Shown in pieces: positions 42,291 through 52,536 of a stretch of 64,000 nt of DNA. Position 1 is the stretch's first letter. The number at the start of each line of letters is the position of its first letter. This stretch comes from Sabellastarte sp. h YS-2021 (Eukaryota; Annelida; Polychaeta; Sabellida; Sabellidae): the NCBI GenBank assembly GCA_964017235.1, contig OZ024931.1, forward strand, positions 99,838,221-99,902,220, in the 5' to 3' direction. Position numbers and translations under genes: made by a program. Below the pieces are notes generated by a model. That model saw only the letters and a program-made list of their open reading frames with translations. It was not told the DNA's origin and did no database searches.

Positions 42291-43275
42291 TTACTTGAAA
42301 AACAAAAATGACCTTACCCGTAACATCTTGAAGGTAAAGGAATACCTAGATCCTGGGAGAGACTCCTGAAGACTTGGTTGTAGCGGATGTCCCCCCCCCC
42401 CCCCCCCTTTTTTTCTTTCCGAGGACAACTGGTCTGAGGGGAAGGATCTAGGACTTGTTGTGCTGCCACTACGGGTCCCAGATACATATTGTTGTCGGTG
42501 TCCGACCAAGTAAGGTCTTTTAGGTAAAAATTTGTAAATGTGTTGTGAGCTTTCCAGTGACAGGCTTGCATGATCTGCTTGTTTGTAACAAAGTAGAATG
42601 GTTTGTTTCAGCCAGGAAGAGAGTGTAGCGGGTCTGATGTCTGAGGTATGTCCTTTCTTAAAGGAGATGAAAAGGAGAGAACGAGACCCTCTCAGGTCTT
42701 TTGTTCGGTCCAGATAAAACCTCAGGGCCCGCACGGGACACAGGGTCCTGTCTTCTTTAAATTGTCTATCTACAATGGTAGTCAAAGCAGGAATAGTCAC
42801 TGGAGACACACTTTGAGAACCTTCTCTTGCTAGTTGGTTTTTGGCTATGAAATCAGAAGAAGGGAACAAGGCGACCTTTTCCCATTGGCCTAGATTAGAT
42901 ACTTTGTTTGCGACCCAGGGATGGATTTCGCTGCGGCGCTTGCCGGAGGCCAAAGCTAGCAAGAAAGCAGTTTTGAGTAAGATGTTTGAGGTCTGTGTCT
43001 TTCATAGGCTCAAATGATGCTTTTGTGAGCTCGTTGAGGACAACAGAAAGGTTCCACTTGAGGTGTCAACAATGGCAGTCCTGTAACCATCAATGGTCGA
43101 GGGGCGCCTGTTTAGGTCTTGGTACAGGTACATGAAAAAATCTGAGATTTGTTTCACAGATGGAGTGGAGAAATCCACCGAATTTTCTCTGCACCATTTT
43201 TCAAATAGGGCCTACTTGACTTGTAGATGGTCCTTGTTGATGACCACTGAGGGGCAGCAATTCTCTTTGCCACCT
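42291..43275 (-). pseudogene. F2-4 tyrosine recombinase with two deletions
   Basis: Contains ALASGKRRSEIHPW (catalytic arginine) and RTLCPVRALRFYLDRTKDLR, GHTSDIRPATLSSWLKQTIL. Compared with F2-2, about 105 bases are missing at ~42572 (between CTTGCATGAT and CTGCTTGTTTGT), removing the HxxR segment, and about 130 bases at ~43060 in the N-terminal domain. The C-terminal HW/Tyr stretch (MQACHWKAHNTFTNFYLKDL) is in another frame, 42314-42571. A C17 tract at 42391-42407 sits near the stop. Cannot be catalytic. Confidence 0.88.
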
Positions 43276-45341
43276 CAACAGAGAAGCCTAATGTTCTTGG
43301 AGTTGTCCGCTCCTAGACACCAGTCGTGGAGGTTCAGCTGCTGGGGGTTGTTGTGGAACACATACTTGTGGGACTGTTTGAGGAGGGTCGTTGACACTGG
43401 GAGTTGTAGTGGGATCTCTGTTGAGAGCTGCACTAGGTCCCAAAACCAGGGCATCCCTGGCCAGCCTGGGGCTATCATGATGATGAGGCAATGACATTGC
43501 TTGATCTTTTGGATCACCTTGTGAAGGAGAGCCATAGGAGGGTAAGCATAGGCCGTGAGGTTGGTCCAGTTTATGTTTAGAGCATCTATGTCCCAGGCCC
43601 TTGGGTCTGGGATAGGAGACACGTACAGTGGGAGCTTGTGGTTCAGGTGAGTGGCAAATAAGTCTACATGAGGTGTGAACCACTTCTGGCAGATCTGTTT
43701 GAACACCTGTGGGTGCAGAGACCATTCTGTTGACTGCACTTGGTTGGACCTGGACAGTAGGTCGGCCATCACATTCAGGCACCCTGGGATGTGCCTGGCT
43801 TTTAATGTTATGTGGTAGTGATGGCACCAGGTCATGATCTTCCAAAGGAGAGCACACATCTCTGCTGAGTGAGTTCCTTCTTGTTTGTTGATGTAGGCTA
43901 CCACTGTTGAGTTGTCTGTAGCAACTAACACTGTTTGGTTCTGGCACTGGACCATGAAGTCTCGAAGGGCCAGGGAGACCGCCTTCAATTCTAGGACATT
44001 TATGTGTAGCCTTTTTTCCCGATCTGACCACAGACCCTTAGAATTTTGGTCTAAGTGAGCGCCCCAACCTTCGTTTGAGGCGTCGATAAAGAGTTGGATA
44101 CTGTGGTCTTTGGGATGAAGGTCTGCACCTTTCATCACGTTTGAGGGATTTTGCCACCAATCTAGGTGGGCTGCAATGGCTTCTGTCCAAGGAAGGAGGT
44201 TGTCCAGCGACTGAGGATATCTCCAGTGCTCCTTGAGATGAAACTGAAAGGGCCTCATGTGACGGCGTCCCTCCGGGACCATTTTCTCCATTGAGGCTAG
44301 CAACCCAATTAGAGACATCAAACATCTTGCAGTCAAAACACGTTTTGACTTGAGTCGTAGGATCAAATCCTGAAGTTTGAGCCATTTCTCTTGAGTGGGT
44401 TTTACAAGGGCTGAATCTAGGTGGTATTCATAGCCCACGAACGAAAACACCTGAGTAGGTTTCAGTTCTGATTTTTCCTGATTTATTATCCACCCCAAGG
44501 ACTGAGTTAGGTCTACCACCGCCTGTGTGTTCACTTGGGCTTCCTCCTGAGACTGGGACCTGATCAGCCAGTCATCCAGGTATTGGTGAATTCTGAGTCC
44601 TCTTGAGAGGGCCATTAGTTTCACTTCCTTTACGATCATTGTAAAGACCTGGGGGGCTGTAGCTAGTCCAAACGGGAGGGAGGTGAACTGGAACACCTGA
44701 GACTTGTAGCAAAACCTTAGGTATTTCCTTGAGTTTGCGTGGATGGGGATGTGCAGGTAAGCGTCCGACAGATCTATCGACGATACCCACTCCCCTGGAA
44801 TCAGGGAGGTCCTGATGGACTCTGGAGTTTCCATTTTGAACTTTTCTACGTGTAGAAAAGTGTTGAGCCTGCTTAAGTCTATGACTGGCCTCCACCTTTG
44901 GTGAGGCTTGGGTACTAGGAACAGGCGACTGTAAAACCCGAGAGATTTTACATTTTCCACCCTTTCGATAGCGTTCTTTGACAGGAGAGACTGGATACAA
45001 GTGGCCAAGGCTTGGTCTTTTTGTTGGGCCTTGTACTCTGACAGAATCAGAGGAAATCTGACCAAGTTTGGCTTTGAACGGAATGGCAGAACGTAGCCAT
45101 TGGTGATAATGTTTAACACGTTTTGAGAACATTTGTTTGTTAGCCAGTCTCTCCTGAAAGAACGGAGGCGACCTCCTACTGGTGGACTGAGTGAGGCTTT
45201 GGAGGAGTCATTGGGAAGGGGGGTTTCCACGCCCCCTTCCCCTATTGTGGGGTCGAAAATGACCCCTGGAGCCTCTGAAGTTGGGTTTTCTTCTTCCCGA
45301 GGGAAAGGATTGGTTACTGCTTTGAGAGGAATTGCCCCCAT
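43275..45341 (-). CDS. F2-4 reverse transcriptase-RNase H, intact frame
   Basis: 688 codons, the longest intact retroelement frame in the window. RT: FLVPKPHQRWRPVIDLSRLN (141-160), motif A with D190 and D193 (SSIDLSDAYLHIPI), motif B LPFGLATAPQVF (222-233), motif C YLDD (254-257). RNase H carboxylates: D420 (LFIDASNEGWGAHL), E451 (LELKAVSLAL), D476 (VATDNSTVVAYINK), D527 (LNVMADLLSR). Then the DIRS C-terminal extension DLFATHLNHKLPLYVSPIPD, AYAYPPMALLHKV and MIAPGWPGMPWFWDL. The frame ends early (SKNIRLLC) where a shift cuts it off from the YR overlap. The first Met is chosen for lack of better; the true start may be upstream, in continuity with gag. It could make an active enzyme, but YR and gag of this copy are defective. 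Confidence 0.88.
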   Translation of the reverse strand: MGAIPLKAVTNPFPREEENPTSEAPGVIFDPTIGEGGVETPLPNDSSKASLSPPVGGRLRSFRRDWLTNKCSQNVLNIITNGYVLPFRSKPNLVRFPLILSEYKAQQKDQALATCIQSLLSKNAIERVENVKSLGFYSRLFLVPKPHQRWRPVIDLSRLNTFLHVEKFKMETPESIRTSLIPGEWVSSIDLSDAYLHIPIHANSRKYLRFCYKSQVFQFTSLPFGLATAPQVFTMIVKEVKLMALSRGLRIHQYLDDWLIRSQSQEEAQVNTQAVVDLTQSLGWIINQEKSELKPTQVFSFVGYEYHLDSALVKPTQEKWLKLQDLILRLKSKRVLTARCLMSLIGLLASMEKMVPEGRRHMRPFQFHLKEHWRYPQSLDNLLPWTEAIAAHLDWWQNPSNVMKGADLHPKDHSIQLFIDASNEGWGAHLDQNSKGLWSDREKRLHINVLELKAVSLALRDFMVQCQNQTVLVATDNSTVVAYINKQEGTHSAEMCALLWKIMTWCHHYHITLKARHIPGCLNVMADLLSRSNQVQSTEWSLHPQVFKQICQKWFTPHVDLFATHLNHKLPLYVSPIPDPRAWDIDALNINWTNLTAYAYPPMALLHKVIQKIKQCHCLIIMIAPGWPGMPWFWDLVQLSTEIPLQLPVSTTLLKQSHKYVFHNNPQQLNLHDWCLGADNSKNIRLLC

Positions 45342-47374
45342 AAGGGCGTTTCATGTAGGAGCCTCTTTTCTTGTGGGGACCACGAAAGGACTTATTCTGG
45401 TAGGGTGCGAAACCCTGAGTCTTTTGAGGTGCCTTTTTTGAGAAGGAAGTCCTCACCTTCCTTCACGAGTTGAGACTCGAACAAGGACGAGTCCCAAAAG
45501 GACGAGTTCCTAAGTTCTTGACGTCTCGTTTCCCCTAACTGTGGATGTAAGAGAGTCATCTCGGCTTCGCGCCTAAGCAAGCCGGTATTAGCCATAGAAT
45601 ATAACTCCCTCTGGAGAATATGGGCTAGAGATTTGCTGAGACAGGTGAGGGCCCTGTGTTGAATAAGAACTGTCTTATTCCAGAAATCCATGTACTCAGC
45701 GACTTCCTCATATCCGCGCTTTGCTGCTTTCTCAGGATTGGGACTTTCTGAATCTGAGATTTAATCTTCTTGACAGTTGACTTAATGCTATGTTGGCATT
45801 TTTCCAAGGAAGCATTACAAGAAGAAGAGGTTTTGGCAAAGGCAGCGGTGAAGTTGAGGGTTGAGATATTTTGTCTAGCCTGATGTTCCAGCTCCTTGAG
45901 AACTGGCAGGGAAACTTTGGCTACTGGGGCCCCAGGAGGTCTAGGAGTAATACAGATCTTGGCAAAGTCTGTATTCAACTCCTGAATTTTATCCTGAAAT
46001 GTGGGATGTCCCACCTTGTACCACTTAGAAGTGGAAGGAGGAGGCTTGACATATTTGCCCTCAGATAAATTGGCAGCTTTAAAGTCATGTTGAAATTTAT
46101 CAAAGGCGTCCTTGATAACTGAGCTAAGGGGCAGAATAGAGGAAGGACCTCTAGGTCTGAGCTCTTGACGGCCTTTTTCATCGTCCAGACCCAACACTGA
46201 AGTTGAAGACCTAGGCATAGATTCCCTGGGGTCAGGGAGAGAAAGAATACGCCTGAAGGTGTCTACTTCTTCAGAGTATTGTGAGGGCATGTCAGACAGA
46301 GCTACTTCCCTATAATAAGGGGGGTCAGGATCATGTTGTGGAAGGTCTTGATCAGAAGCTGCACCTGAGGGCTGAGCCCTTGAGGGCTTAGAAGACCTGT
46401 GTCTGGCTACAGGGGACTGATCTTCCTCTGAAGAAGATGACACATATCTGGACCTTGATTTGTGCTTACTCTTATCAGAGTGCTTTTTAGGTCTAGAAAA
46501 AGGGATCCGAGGTTCGTCGGAATCTTCATTTAGTTGGTCCGAGGCAGAGCCCGGATCAACTGGCTGCCTATGGCTTTGCTTTTTGTGAGAGTACGAGACC
46601 TCTTTCGCTAGAACCTCAGCGGAGGCAAGGTACTGATCCGAGGTATCTTGGTTGAGTACTAGACGAGGAGGGAGTGCTGGACCGTAGTCCACATCCATAG
46701 CCTCGGTCTGAATGTTAGTACTAGATCTCGGAGGGGGTAGGTCCAGATGGGCAGCATTGTTACTGGATGTACCAGGTTTGGAAGCAGGAAACGAGGATTC
46801 AACCTCGGCTTTCTTTTTAATGGTCAACTCCTCTCGAAGTGACTGAAACGCTTCCAACATGGATGCCTGGAAGGAACCCATTTGCTGCTGTAAATGTATA
46901 TTTAAGGAATCACCCAGGGATTTTTCAATATTTTTTCTGGATTTTATTTTGTAAAGCTGTACCTGGGGTGGGTGGGACAGACTTGGCTGGGGTCTTTAAA
47001 GACAAGGAACTGAAGGCGAGAGGTTGAGGACAGGGGGGTGAGGTAAAAAGATTATCAGCAGCACTCTCGCGGTCTGCATTTGATCCAGTGAAGGAATCCC
47101 AGTCGCCTTCACCCAAAAGATCTAGTTCATCATCTTTGGAACTAGTTTCCGCTTTTTGCTTTTTAAGATAACGTTTCCTGTTCTGGATTTTTTTCAATTG
47201 TTCATCTGTAAAAGACGTACATATTTGACAGGGAGTTTCGAAGGTGACACAGGGGTCATCTCCCTTGCCAGCCTCCCTACAGGTAGGGCAGTAGTTGTGT
47301 AGGTCGAAACTAAAGCAAAACTGGCGGCATTTCTGAGCTCTCGGTTTGTCTTTATTTGCTTGATGGAGAGACAT
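45342..47374 (-). pseudogene. F2-4 ORF1 (Gag-like)
   Basis: Start chosen at 47374, MSLHQANKDKPRAQKCRQF, since the longer frame runs into the terminal leader. Cysteine module CRQFCFSFDLHNYCPTC ... PCQICTSF, basic NRKRYLKKQKAE, acidic LDLLGEGDWDSFTG, LSLKTPAKSVPPTPGTALQ. After a shift near 46900 a 418-codon frame (45625-46881) gives a helical start QASMLEAFQSLREEL, Ser/Lys-rich RSRYVSSSSEEDQSP, FDKFQHDFKAANLSEGKYVK, PPPSTSKWYKVGHPTF and a final helical segment. The tail (RALTCLSKSLAHILQREL, RG-rich C-terminus) is in a third frame. Likely packages RNA. Confidence 0.75.
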
Positions 47375-47519
47375 TTTAAACGCAATAAAAGACGTACAAT
47401 ATAATTGCCTGTACCGAGGAAAACTCAAAACACGCGAAAGCAAGAAATATACTTATCCTGTGAAAATAAAAATTTTACAGAATGATCTATGATATATATT
47501 AAAAGAAATATGCGAATAT

Positions 47520-47765
47520 TAGCCTCCAACAATAAGTAAAGTCTGAGAAATAAATGAAAATGTCTGTATATTTACAAACTGCTACCAGTCAATCGTGGCC
47601 AACGAGAAAGTAGGGCGATTGGTCAGAAGTTATCACGTGACGACAACTACCAGTATATCCGGTGGCTAACAAGAACAATCTTTTTTCCTAAGACGTTGGC
47701 CCCGGGTGTGGCAACCCGAGAACAACATTAAGTCCCACATGGTAAGCTATTGTAGCATAATAAAA
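47520..47765 (-). repeat. F2-4 leader and 5' inverted terminus
   Basis: Contains CCAACAATAAGTAAAG, GTGGCCAACGAGAAAGTAGG, TAGACG-like TAAGACGTTGGCCCCGGGTG and GTCCCACATGGTAAGCTATT to the end. Part is an inverted copy of 41640-41830 (CCTACTTTCTCGTTG, ATATACTGGTAGTTGTCGTC), so the terminal inverted repeat is about 200 bases long. Confidence 0.85.
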
Positions 47766-47918
47766 TAAGTAAAATAGCAAAATGATAACATCCAACAATA
47801 CGTAAAAACTGGGATACTTCCAAATCATGTGGCCAACGAGAAAAGGAGGAAGACCTGAGAAGAGTTCCATGAGAGTACAACCTGAGGCTACAGCCAACAC
47901 CAAACGTCTATTTTTCTT

Positions 47919-49080
47919 GGGGGGGGGGGGGATAATTTGACTTGCTTTCTAGACTCTCTACACATGGTTTCCTACTACCTCCCAATAACAATTTTATGGC
48001 TCTAAATTAAGAAGATAATAGGGAGGTTCACACGAATTTTAAGCTTTTTGGTTGGTACCTGTGAGAAAATCGCTCATAAATCAGTCAATTTTTATTGGAT
48101 CACTCCCCAAATCTAATCAGCTGCATTTTTGATAGTATTAACATGTGTGTAAAATTACAAGCCCCTGGGGTAAGCAGATTTTGCTGAGCGGCGATGACAG
48201 GCGGGTGTACCCAAAAAAATCTATTTTTTGATCATGTGACCTTGATAAAGATCAAAGGTCAAATTTAAGCATGTGGAAAAATTTTCCCACACCTAAGGTA
48301 TATTACTGTCAAATATGGTTTAAAAGCTGCCAATAATAAAGGAGACCATAATGCAGCGGTGGCGGCAGCACCCAGTAAACATTACAAACGTTTATAAACC
48401 TAACTAGCAACGGTTTAGATTAGGTTTAAAATGATGGGTCCCTAAACGTTTGCCCATAAACGTTTATAAACGTTAATAAACGTTTATAAACGTTTTTACA
48501 TAAATGTTTATGAACGTTTATACGAAAACGTTTATAAACGTTTATACACGTGTTTAAAATCTGGAGAAATATTTCTGTAAGTATATCTTGCTGTATCACT
48601 GTTGTTTGAAGCCATCATTATATTCTAAGTAGGTATATAAAAGTATATAATATCATCAAATTATATACTTCTATATATCTACTTAGAATGTAATGATGGC
48701 TTCAAACAACAGTGATACAACAAGATATACTTACAGAAATATTTCTCCAGTTTCTCTCAAAATGGCTGTGCTGATGTCATCATCCTAAATGAAAGCGAGG
48801 TTAAAATATTCTTGACTCACTGTAAATGTTTAAAAACGTTTATAAATGTTTATGTAAAAACGTTTATTTATAAACATTTAAAAACGTTTATAAACCAAAC
48901 CAATGTTGCTGAAACGTTTATAAACTCATAATATTAAATAATTGCCAATATTTAGGTTTATATTTGGTTTAAAAAACGTTTATAGGTTTAAAAAACGTTT
49001 ATAAACGTTTGCTATGTTTACTGGGCAAGGAAACTGAAGCAAAAACAAATAAGCGCCCTTTTCAGGGATGCTTAATTATT
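47919..49080. repeat. Repeat E, longest copy, carrying a foldback element
   Basis: After a 13-base G run: TACTACCTCCCAATAACAAT, GGCGGGTGTACCC, TTTTTTGATCATGTGACCTT, AATAAAGGAGACCATAATGC, GCGGTGGCGGCAGCA, then the foldback insert (48371-49025), then AACTGAAGCAAAAACAAATA and a hairpin AAGCGCCCTTTTCAGGGATGCTT. The last part is the family's hairpin end. This copy served to identify the halves around F2-1. Confidence 0.75.
48371..49025. mobile_element. Foldback/MITE-like element, 655 bp
   Basis: Ends in CCCAGTAAACAT and ATGTTTACTGGG, with CA on either side (48369-48370, 49026-49027) as a possible 2-bp target duplication. Both subterminal zones have many copies of AAACGTTTATAAACG. The centre (about 48560-48752) is a long near-perfect palindrome: TGGAGAAATATTTCTGTAAG, GTTTGAAGCCATCATTATAT on one arm and complements on the other. 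No ORF. It can fold almost end to end. Confidence 0.85.
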
Positions 49081-49654
49081 TGTCGATATTTTTACCCATT
49101 TTCAACATACCAGTCCTTATAAATCAAGTTACATAACCAAGCAGAAGTTAAAGCACTCCTCGAATGTAGTTTCAGAATTACAACCTAGCTTATTTGTCAG
49201 GCCATTTTAATAACTAGATCACTGCAAAATTGTAAAATACCAAGTAAATCAATTGTAATTTTAATTTTTAAAGTATGTGTCCAATAATATAGCCATTATA
49301 TAGAATTCTATACCTTTGGAATTTAATATATATTTTAATTTTCTGACGACTTTCAAAAGGGTCCTGCAATGACATAAACAACTGTATTTTGAATATACAG
49401 AAGGTTTTTTTTTTTTGTATTTAACATTTCTTCCATGCCCTGGTGTTTTGAGTGCACCCAATGGGTGAGGCAAAAAATACATTATCATAATATATAAAAT
49501 TAAAATGTCAATCTTTAAATAAACAAGCAACCAGTGTCCGTGAACGGGCTCTGTGTCAAGTGACATTGTGTTTTGAGCCTCAGAGTACAAGTGAAAGTAC
49601 AAAAGGACACAAAAGCTGTGTGCTTCAAATGGTTTTGGGAAGTAAAGTATAAAT
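49081..49654. other. Unassigned AT-rich, with composite hairpin remnant
   Basis: Mostly AT-rich without match. Near 49525-49610 a decayed composite 5' end (CCAGTGTCCGTGAACGGGCT, GACATTGTGTTTTGAG) is visible, then it is cut by the F2 derivative at 49655. Confidence 0.5.
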
Positions 49655-50470
49655 TTTAAAATTTTAATTACTTAAATGCAGCTTTTATAAGCTACAAGCT
49701 TACCATGTGGGGCTGAATGCTGTTCTCAGATGGCCGCAAGGCATCAGGCCAACGTCTAAGAAAAATAGACATTTATAGTTGGCCGTAGCCTCAAGTTGTC
49801 CTCTCGTGGTACACTACGTGATTTTTTCCTACTTTCTCATTGCAATTTTAAACTTTACCCCTCAGCTGTAATACAGTGGGGAGGCAGGGTGGGGCTCTTC
49901 TCAGTCCCACATGTTAACACATGTCCTACATTTAAGTAATTAAAATTTTCAATTTTATTGCGCTACAATAGCTTACCATGTGGGACTGAATGCTGAATCC
50001 AAACGCCCAGTGGAGGGATTACAGCTGAGACTGGAAGATATGTCAATTTTTCTTAGATTTTGAAGTAATAAATAAGAATGAATGTTTTTAAAAGTACCAG
50101 TCTGAGTCCCGTTAACAGTGCCCCATTCCAGAAGACCGGGCCTGTGAAGAGCCAAAAACCAAAAAAAATTTAAAAGATTTTTACAGAATAATCTATGATA
50201 TATAAAACATGAAATGACCAAAAATTAACATCCAACAATACATAATTATGTGCTGAGAAATAGATGAAAATATCTATGTAAATGGCAGACGCTACAAATC
50301 ACGTGGCCAATAAGAAAGTAGGAAGAAATCGCGTAGTGTACCACGAGAGGACAACTTGAGGCTACGGCCAACTATAAATGTCTATTTTTCTTAGACGTTG
50401 GCCTGATGCCTTGCGGCCATCCGAGAACAGCATTCAGTCCCACATGGTAAGCTATTGTAGCGCAGTAAAA
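49655..50470 (-). mobile_element. Non-autonomous F2 derivative, 816 bp
   Basis: Has 3' terminus, ICR (49894-49975), a short 3'UTR stub (AAGACCGGGCCTGTGAAGAG) joined directly to the 5' leader (TTTACAGAATAATCTATGAT, CATCCAACAATACATAATTA) and the 5' terminus ending GTAGCGCAGTAAAA at 50470. All coding sequence is missing. Terminal regions and ICR are kept, which is what a parasite of an active F2 needs. Confidence 0.88.
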
Positions 50471-50629
50471 TTAACTGATAAGGCGCTTCCTTAGGAGCTA
50501 CTGAGGACCTGGTTAATAACAAAGATAGAGAGTTCAAAAGGTAGGTGCATATTGACTGCCAAACTTTAAATGATGATATATGGGTTCTGTAAACTTTGAA
50601 GTCAAAAGAAGGGATTATCAAAGGAAACA
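49853..50629. repeat. 777-bp inverted duplication, left arm
   Basis: Reverse complement of 52537-53313, with no length difference and no substitution found in the stretches compared (including 82-codon and 79-codon frames that translate identically from both arms). It covers most of the F2 derivative plus 159 bases of its 5' flank, so duplication came after insertion. Confidence 0.92.
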
Positions 50630-52536
50630 TGCACCGTAAAAACCTTGGGCTTTAATGATATTCAGATATAGAGTCATGTGCGAATTAAAAATGTTAACAA
50701 TAACATCTGACAACATGACCTTGTGTATTTTTTTTTTACAATGGAACAATAAAGGATGTCACAAATACGATTATCTTGAGCATATTTATCTTATAAAAGT
50801 ATTAAATAGCAATGAATTTTCAGAGCCATAAAATACCTCAAACATATACAACATATGAATGTCCCTATCTATAGCCAATTATAGTTTACTACAGTTTATC
50901 TTTATCATTATAAATCTAGGATTGAATATCTCCTTGAAAAAATTTACAATCCCAAATTTACGATCCCAAATTTACAGCAAAGATGATGTATTCTTTTCAT
51001 AAAATATACAACTCTATGAAACACAATAAAGCTCACAGTTTTTAGATCATCCACTTTCCATTAGATACAAAACACAGTAAAGCTTACCTTCTCCTTACAG
51101 TCTGATACCACAGCTACTACAGCTTTATTAACTCCAGTTTCCATCCGGGCCGCTATTTTTTGTTAGCAAAAACCTTTTTCTAGTTTTTTTTTATGAATTT
51201 TTTAAATAATTTTCCAGACATTAAAACTCATGGGTTCATGCAGTAAATCACTTATAACTTAAAAAGTATTGCAGTTACAACATTTTGTTAAATATGATTT
51301 TCACCTATTTTTCTTTCAGCTATAACAAAGTAAAATTGCAGACTTGTAGCTGATTGCAAAATGTAATGGCTGCATATAAAACTATACATTTGCCACATTT
51401 TCTGATCTGTGCAAAATCTGCATCAGAGAAAAGAATTGCCTGTGTGTGTTACAGAAAAAAGAATTGCCTCTGTGTGTGTGTGTTTTATATATGTCTGTTT
51501 TTCCCCCTTCAGTGTTTCAATTGAAGTGGAGAGGGGTGGGGGAGGGGTGGGGAAGATTTACAATAGACTTTTTCTACATCTCCTCAGGGGACTGAACTTA
51601 GATAAACACTCACTGCTGCATATACAGATTTACTCCAGTGCACACACAAACATTCTTTGTTTTTCTCTTAGTGTACATTATTGAGGCACAAATATCACTT
51701 AAATTCTATGATATTATAACTTTGAGTTATTTTGTGTTGCATGTTAACTTTAAAAATATTTAATTTACAATTAAAAAACTCGTTTACAACACTGTAATTC
51801 TATATTATCATTGTCCCAGGTTTTTAATGGAGAGGGTTGCAATATACATGTACTTCAATATTTTGACAAATTACCCAGAAAAAAATGTTTCTTTAAGTTA
51901 AAAACAAAGCTTGTTATGGTCAGCCTTACTTTATGCACAATTTGTATATGATCAATGAAGAGTATTTTAAATTCATATTTTGACATATTCAGAAATATTA
52001 CCTTATACTAATATCTGTTCTCATTACTACCATAAGGAGGTTATGTTTTGGATGTGTTTGTCTGTATCTCTGTTTCTTAATACTGGAAGAGACATGAACA
52101 AAGCTTTATGAAATTTTTATGTACGTTAATGTATTTTTTCAAATGGTTTTGATTTATTTTGGTATCACTCTGCAGCGTCTTGTCTGTTTTGAGAGAATGG
52201 AAAAAGCCCTAAATTAAATATATCCTGGAAACAATTTACGATTCCACATTTACAGCTACAGTTTCTCTTCAGCCAACCTCTAGCAAAAGTGTTTAGTAAA
52301 GTATACTACTTTACAAAACACAGTACAGCTTACGTTCTGCTTACAGTCTCATACTGCAACTGGTAAAGCTCTCCATCCAGGCCGCTCGTTTTTGTTAGCA
52401 AAAACCTTTTTCTAGTTTGCATTTGTTTTCACAACACTATAATCTATATTGCATTCATCAAGTCCTAATTTATGCTTTCTGTGTGTACGCCATCCATGTA
52501 CATATTCTAAAACAGAAATGTATCTTCCCAAAACTC
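50630..52536. other. Spacer of the inverted duplication, unassigned
   Basis: AT-rich, 1907 bases. Two related direct segments at about 51055-51185 and 52305-52415 (ACACAGTAAAGCTTACCTTC, TTACAGTCTGATACCAC, GTTAGCAAAAACCTTTTTCT) are the only internal repeat. No gene seen. Confidence 0.55.

Larger units (their letters stand above)
41591..47765 (-). mobile_element. DIRS-like F2-4, near full length (6175 bp), nested in F2-3
   Basis: Left end TTGAAAATTTTAATTCC at 41591 and right end GTAGCATAATAAAA at 47765. Full order: 3' terminus, ICR (41840-41935), YR, RT-RNase H, gag, leader and 5' terminus. The flanks AAAT and TAAG belong to F2-3 leader sequence, giving exact boundaries and no target duplication. 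RT-RNase H is a single open frame of 688 codons; gag has one or more shifts and YR has two deletions. Younger than F2-3, which it interrupts. Confidence 0.93.
37631..47918 (-). mobile_element. DIRS-like F2-3, outer element split by F2-4
   Basis: Left part 37631-41590: 3' terminus and ICR (37631-37960), no YR (deleted at about 38075), RNase H and RT (37990-39330), gag (39330-41445). The right part resumes at 47766 (TAAGTAAAATAGCAAAATGA, CATCCAACAATACG) and runs to 47918, stopping about 75 bases short of the 5' end at a G13 run. Bridging 41590 to 47766 restores collinearity with 47480-47545 of F2-4 with no gained or lost base. Confidence 0.88.

Noticed and set aside
46839-47027. Plus-strand short frames inside DIRS genes, here and elsewhere
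   Set aside because: Antisense shadows of Gag and RT frames without their own features.
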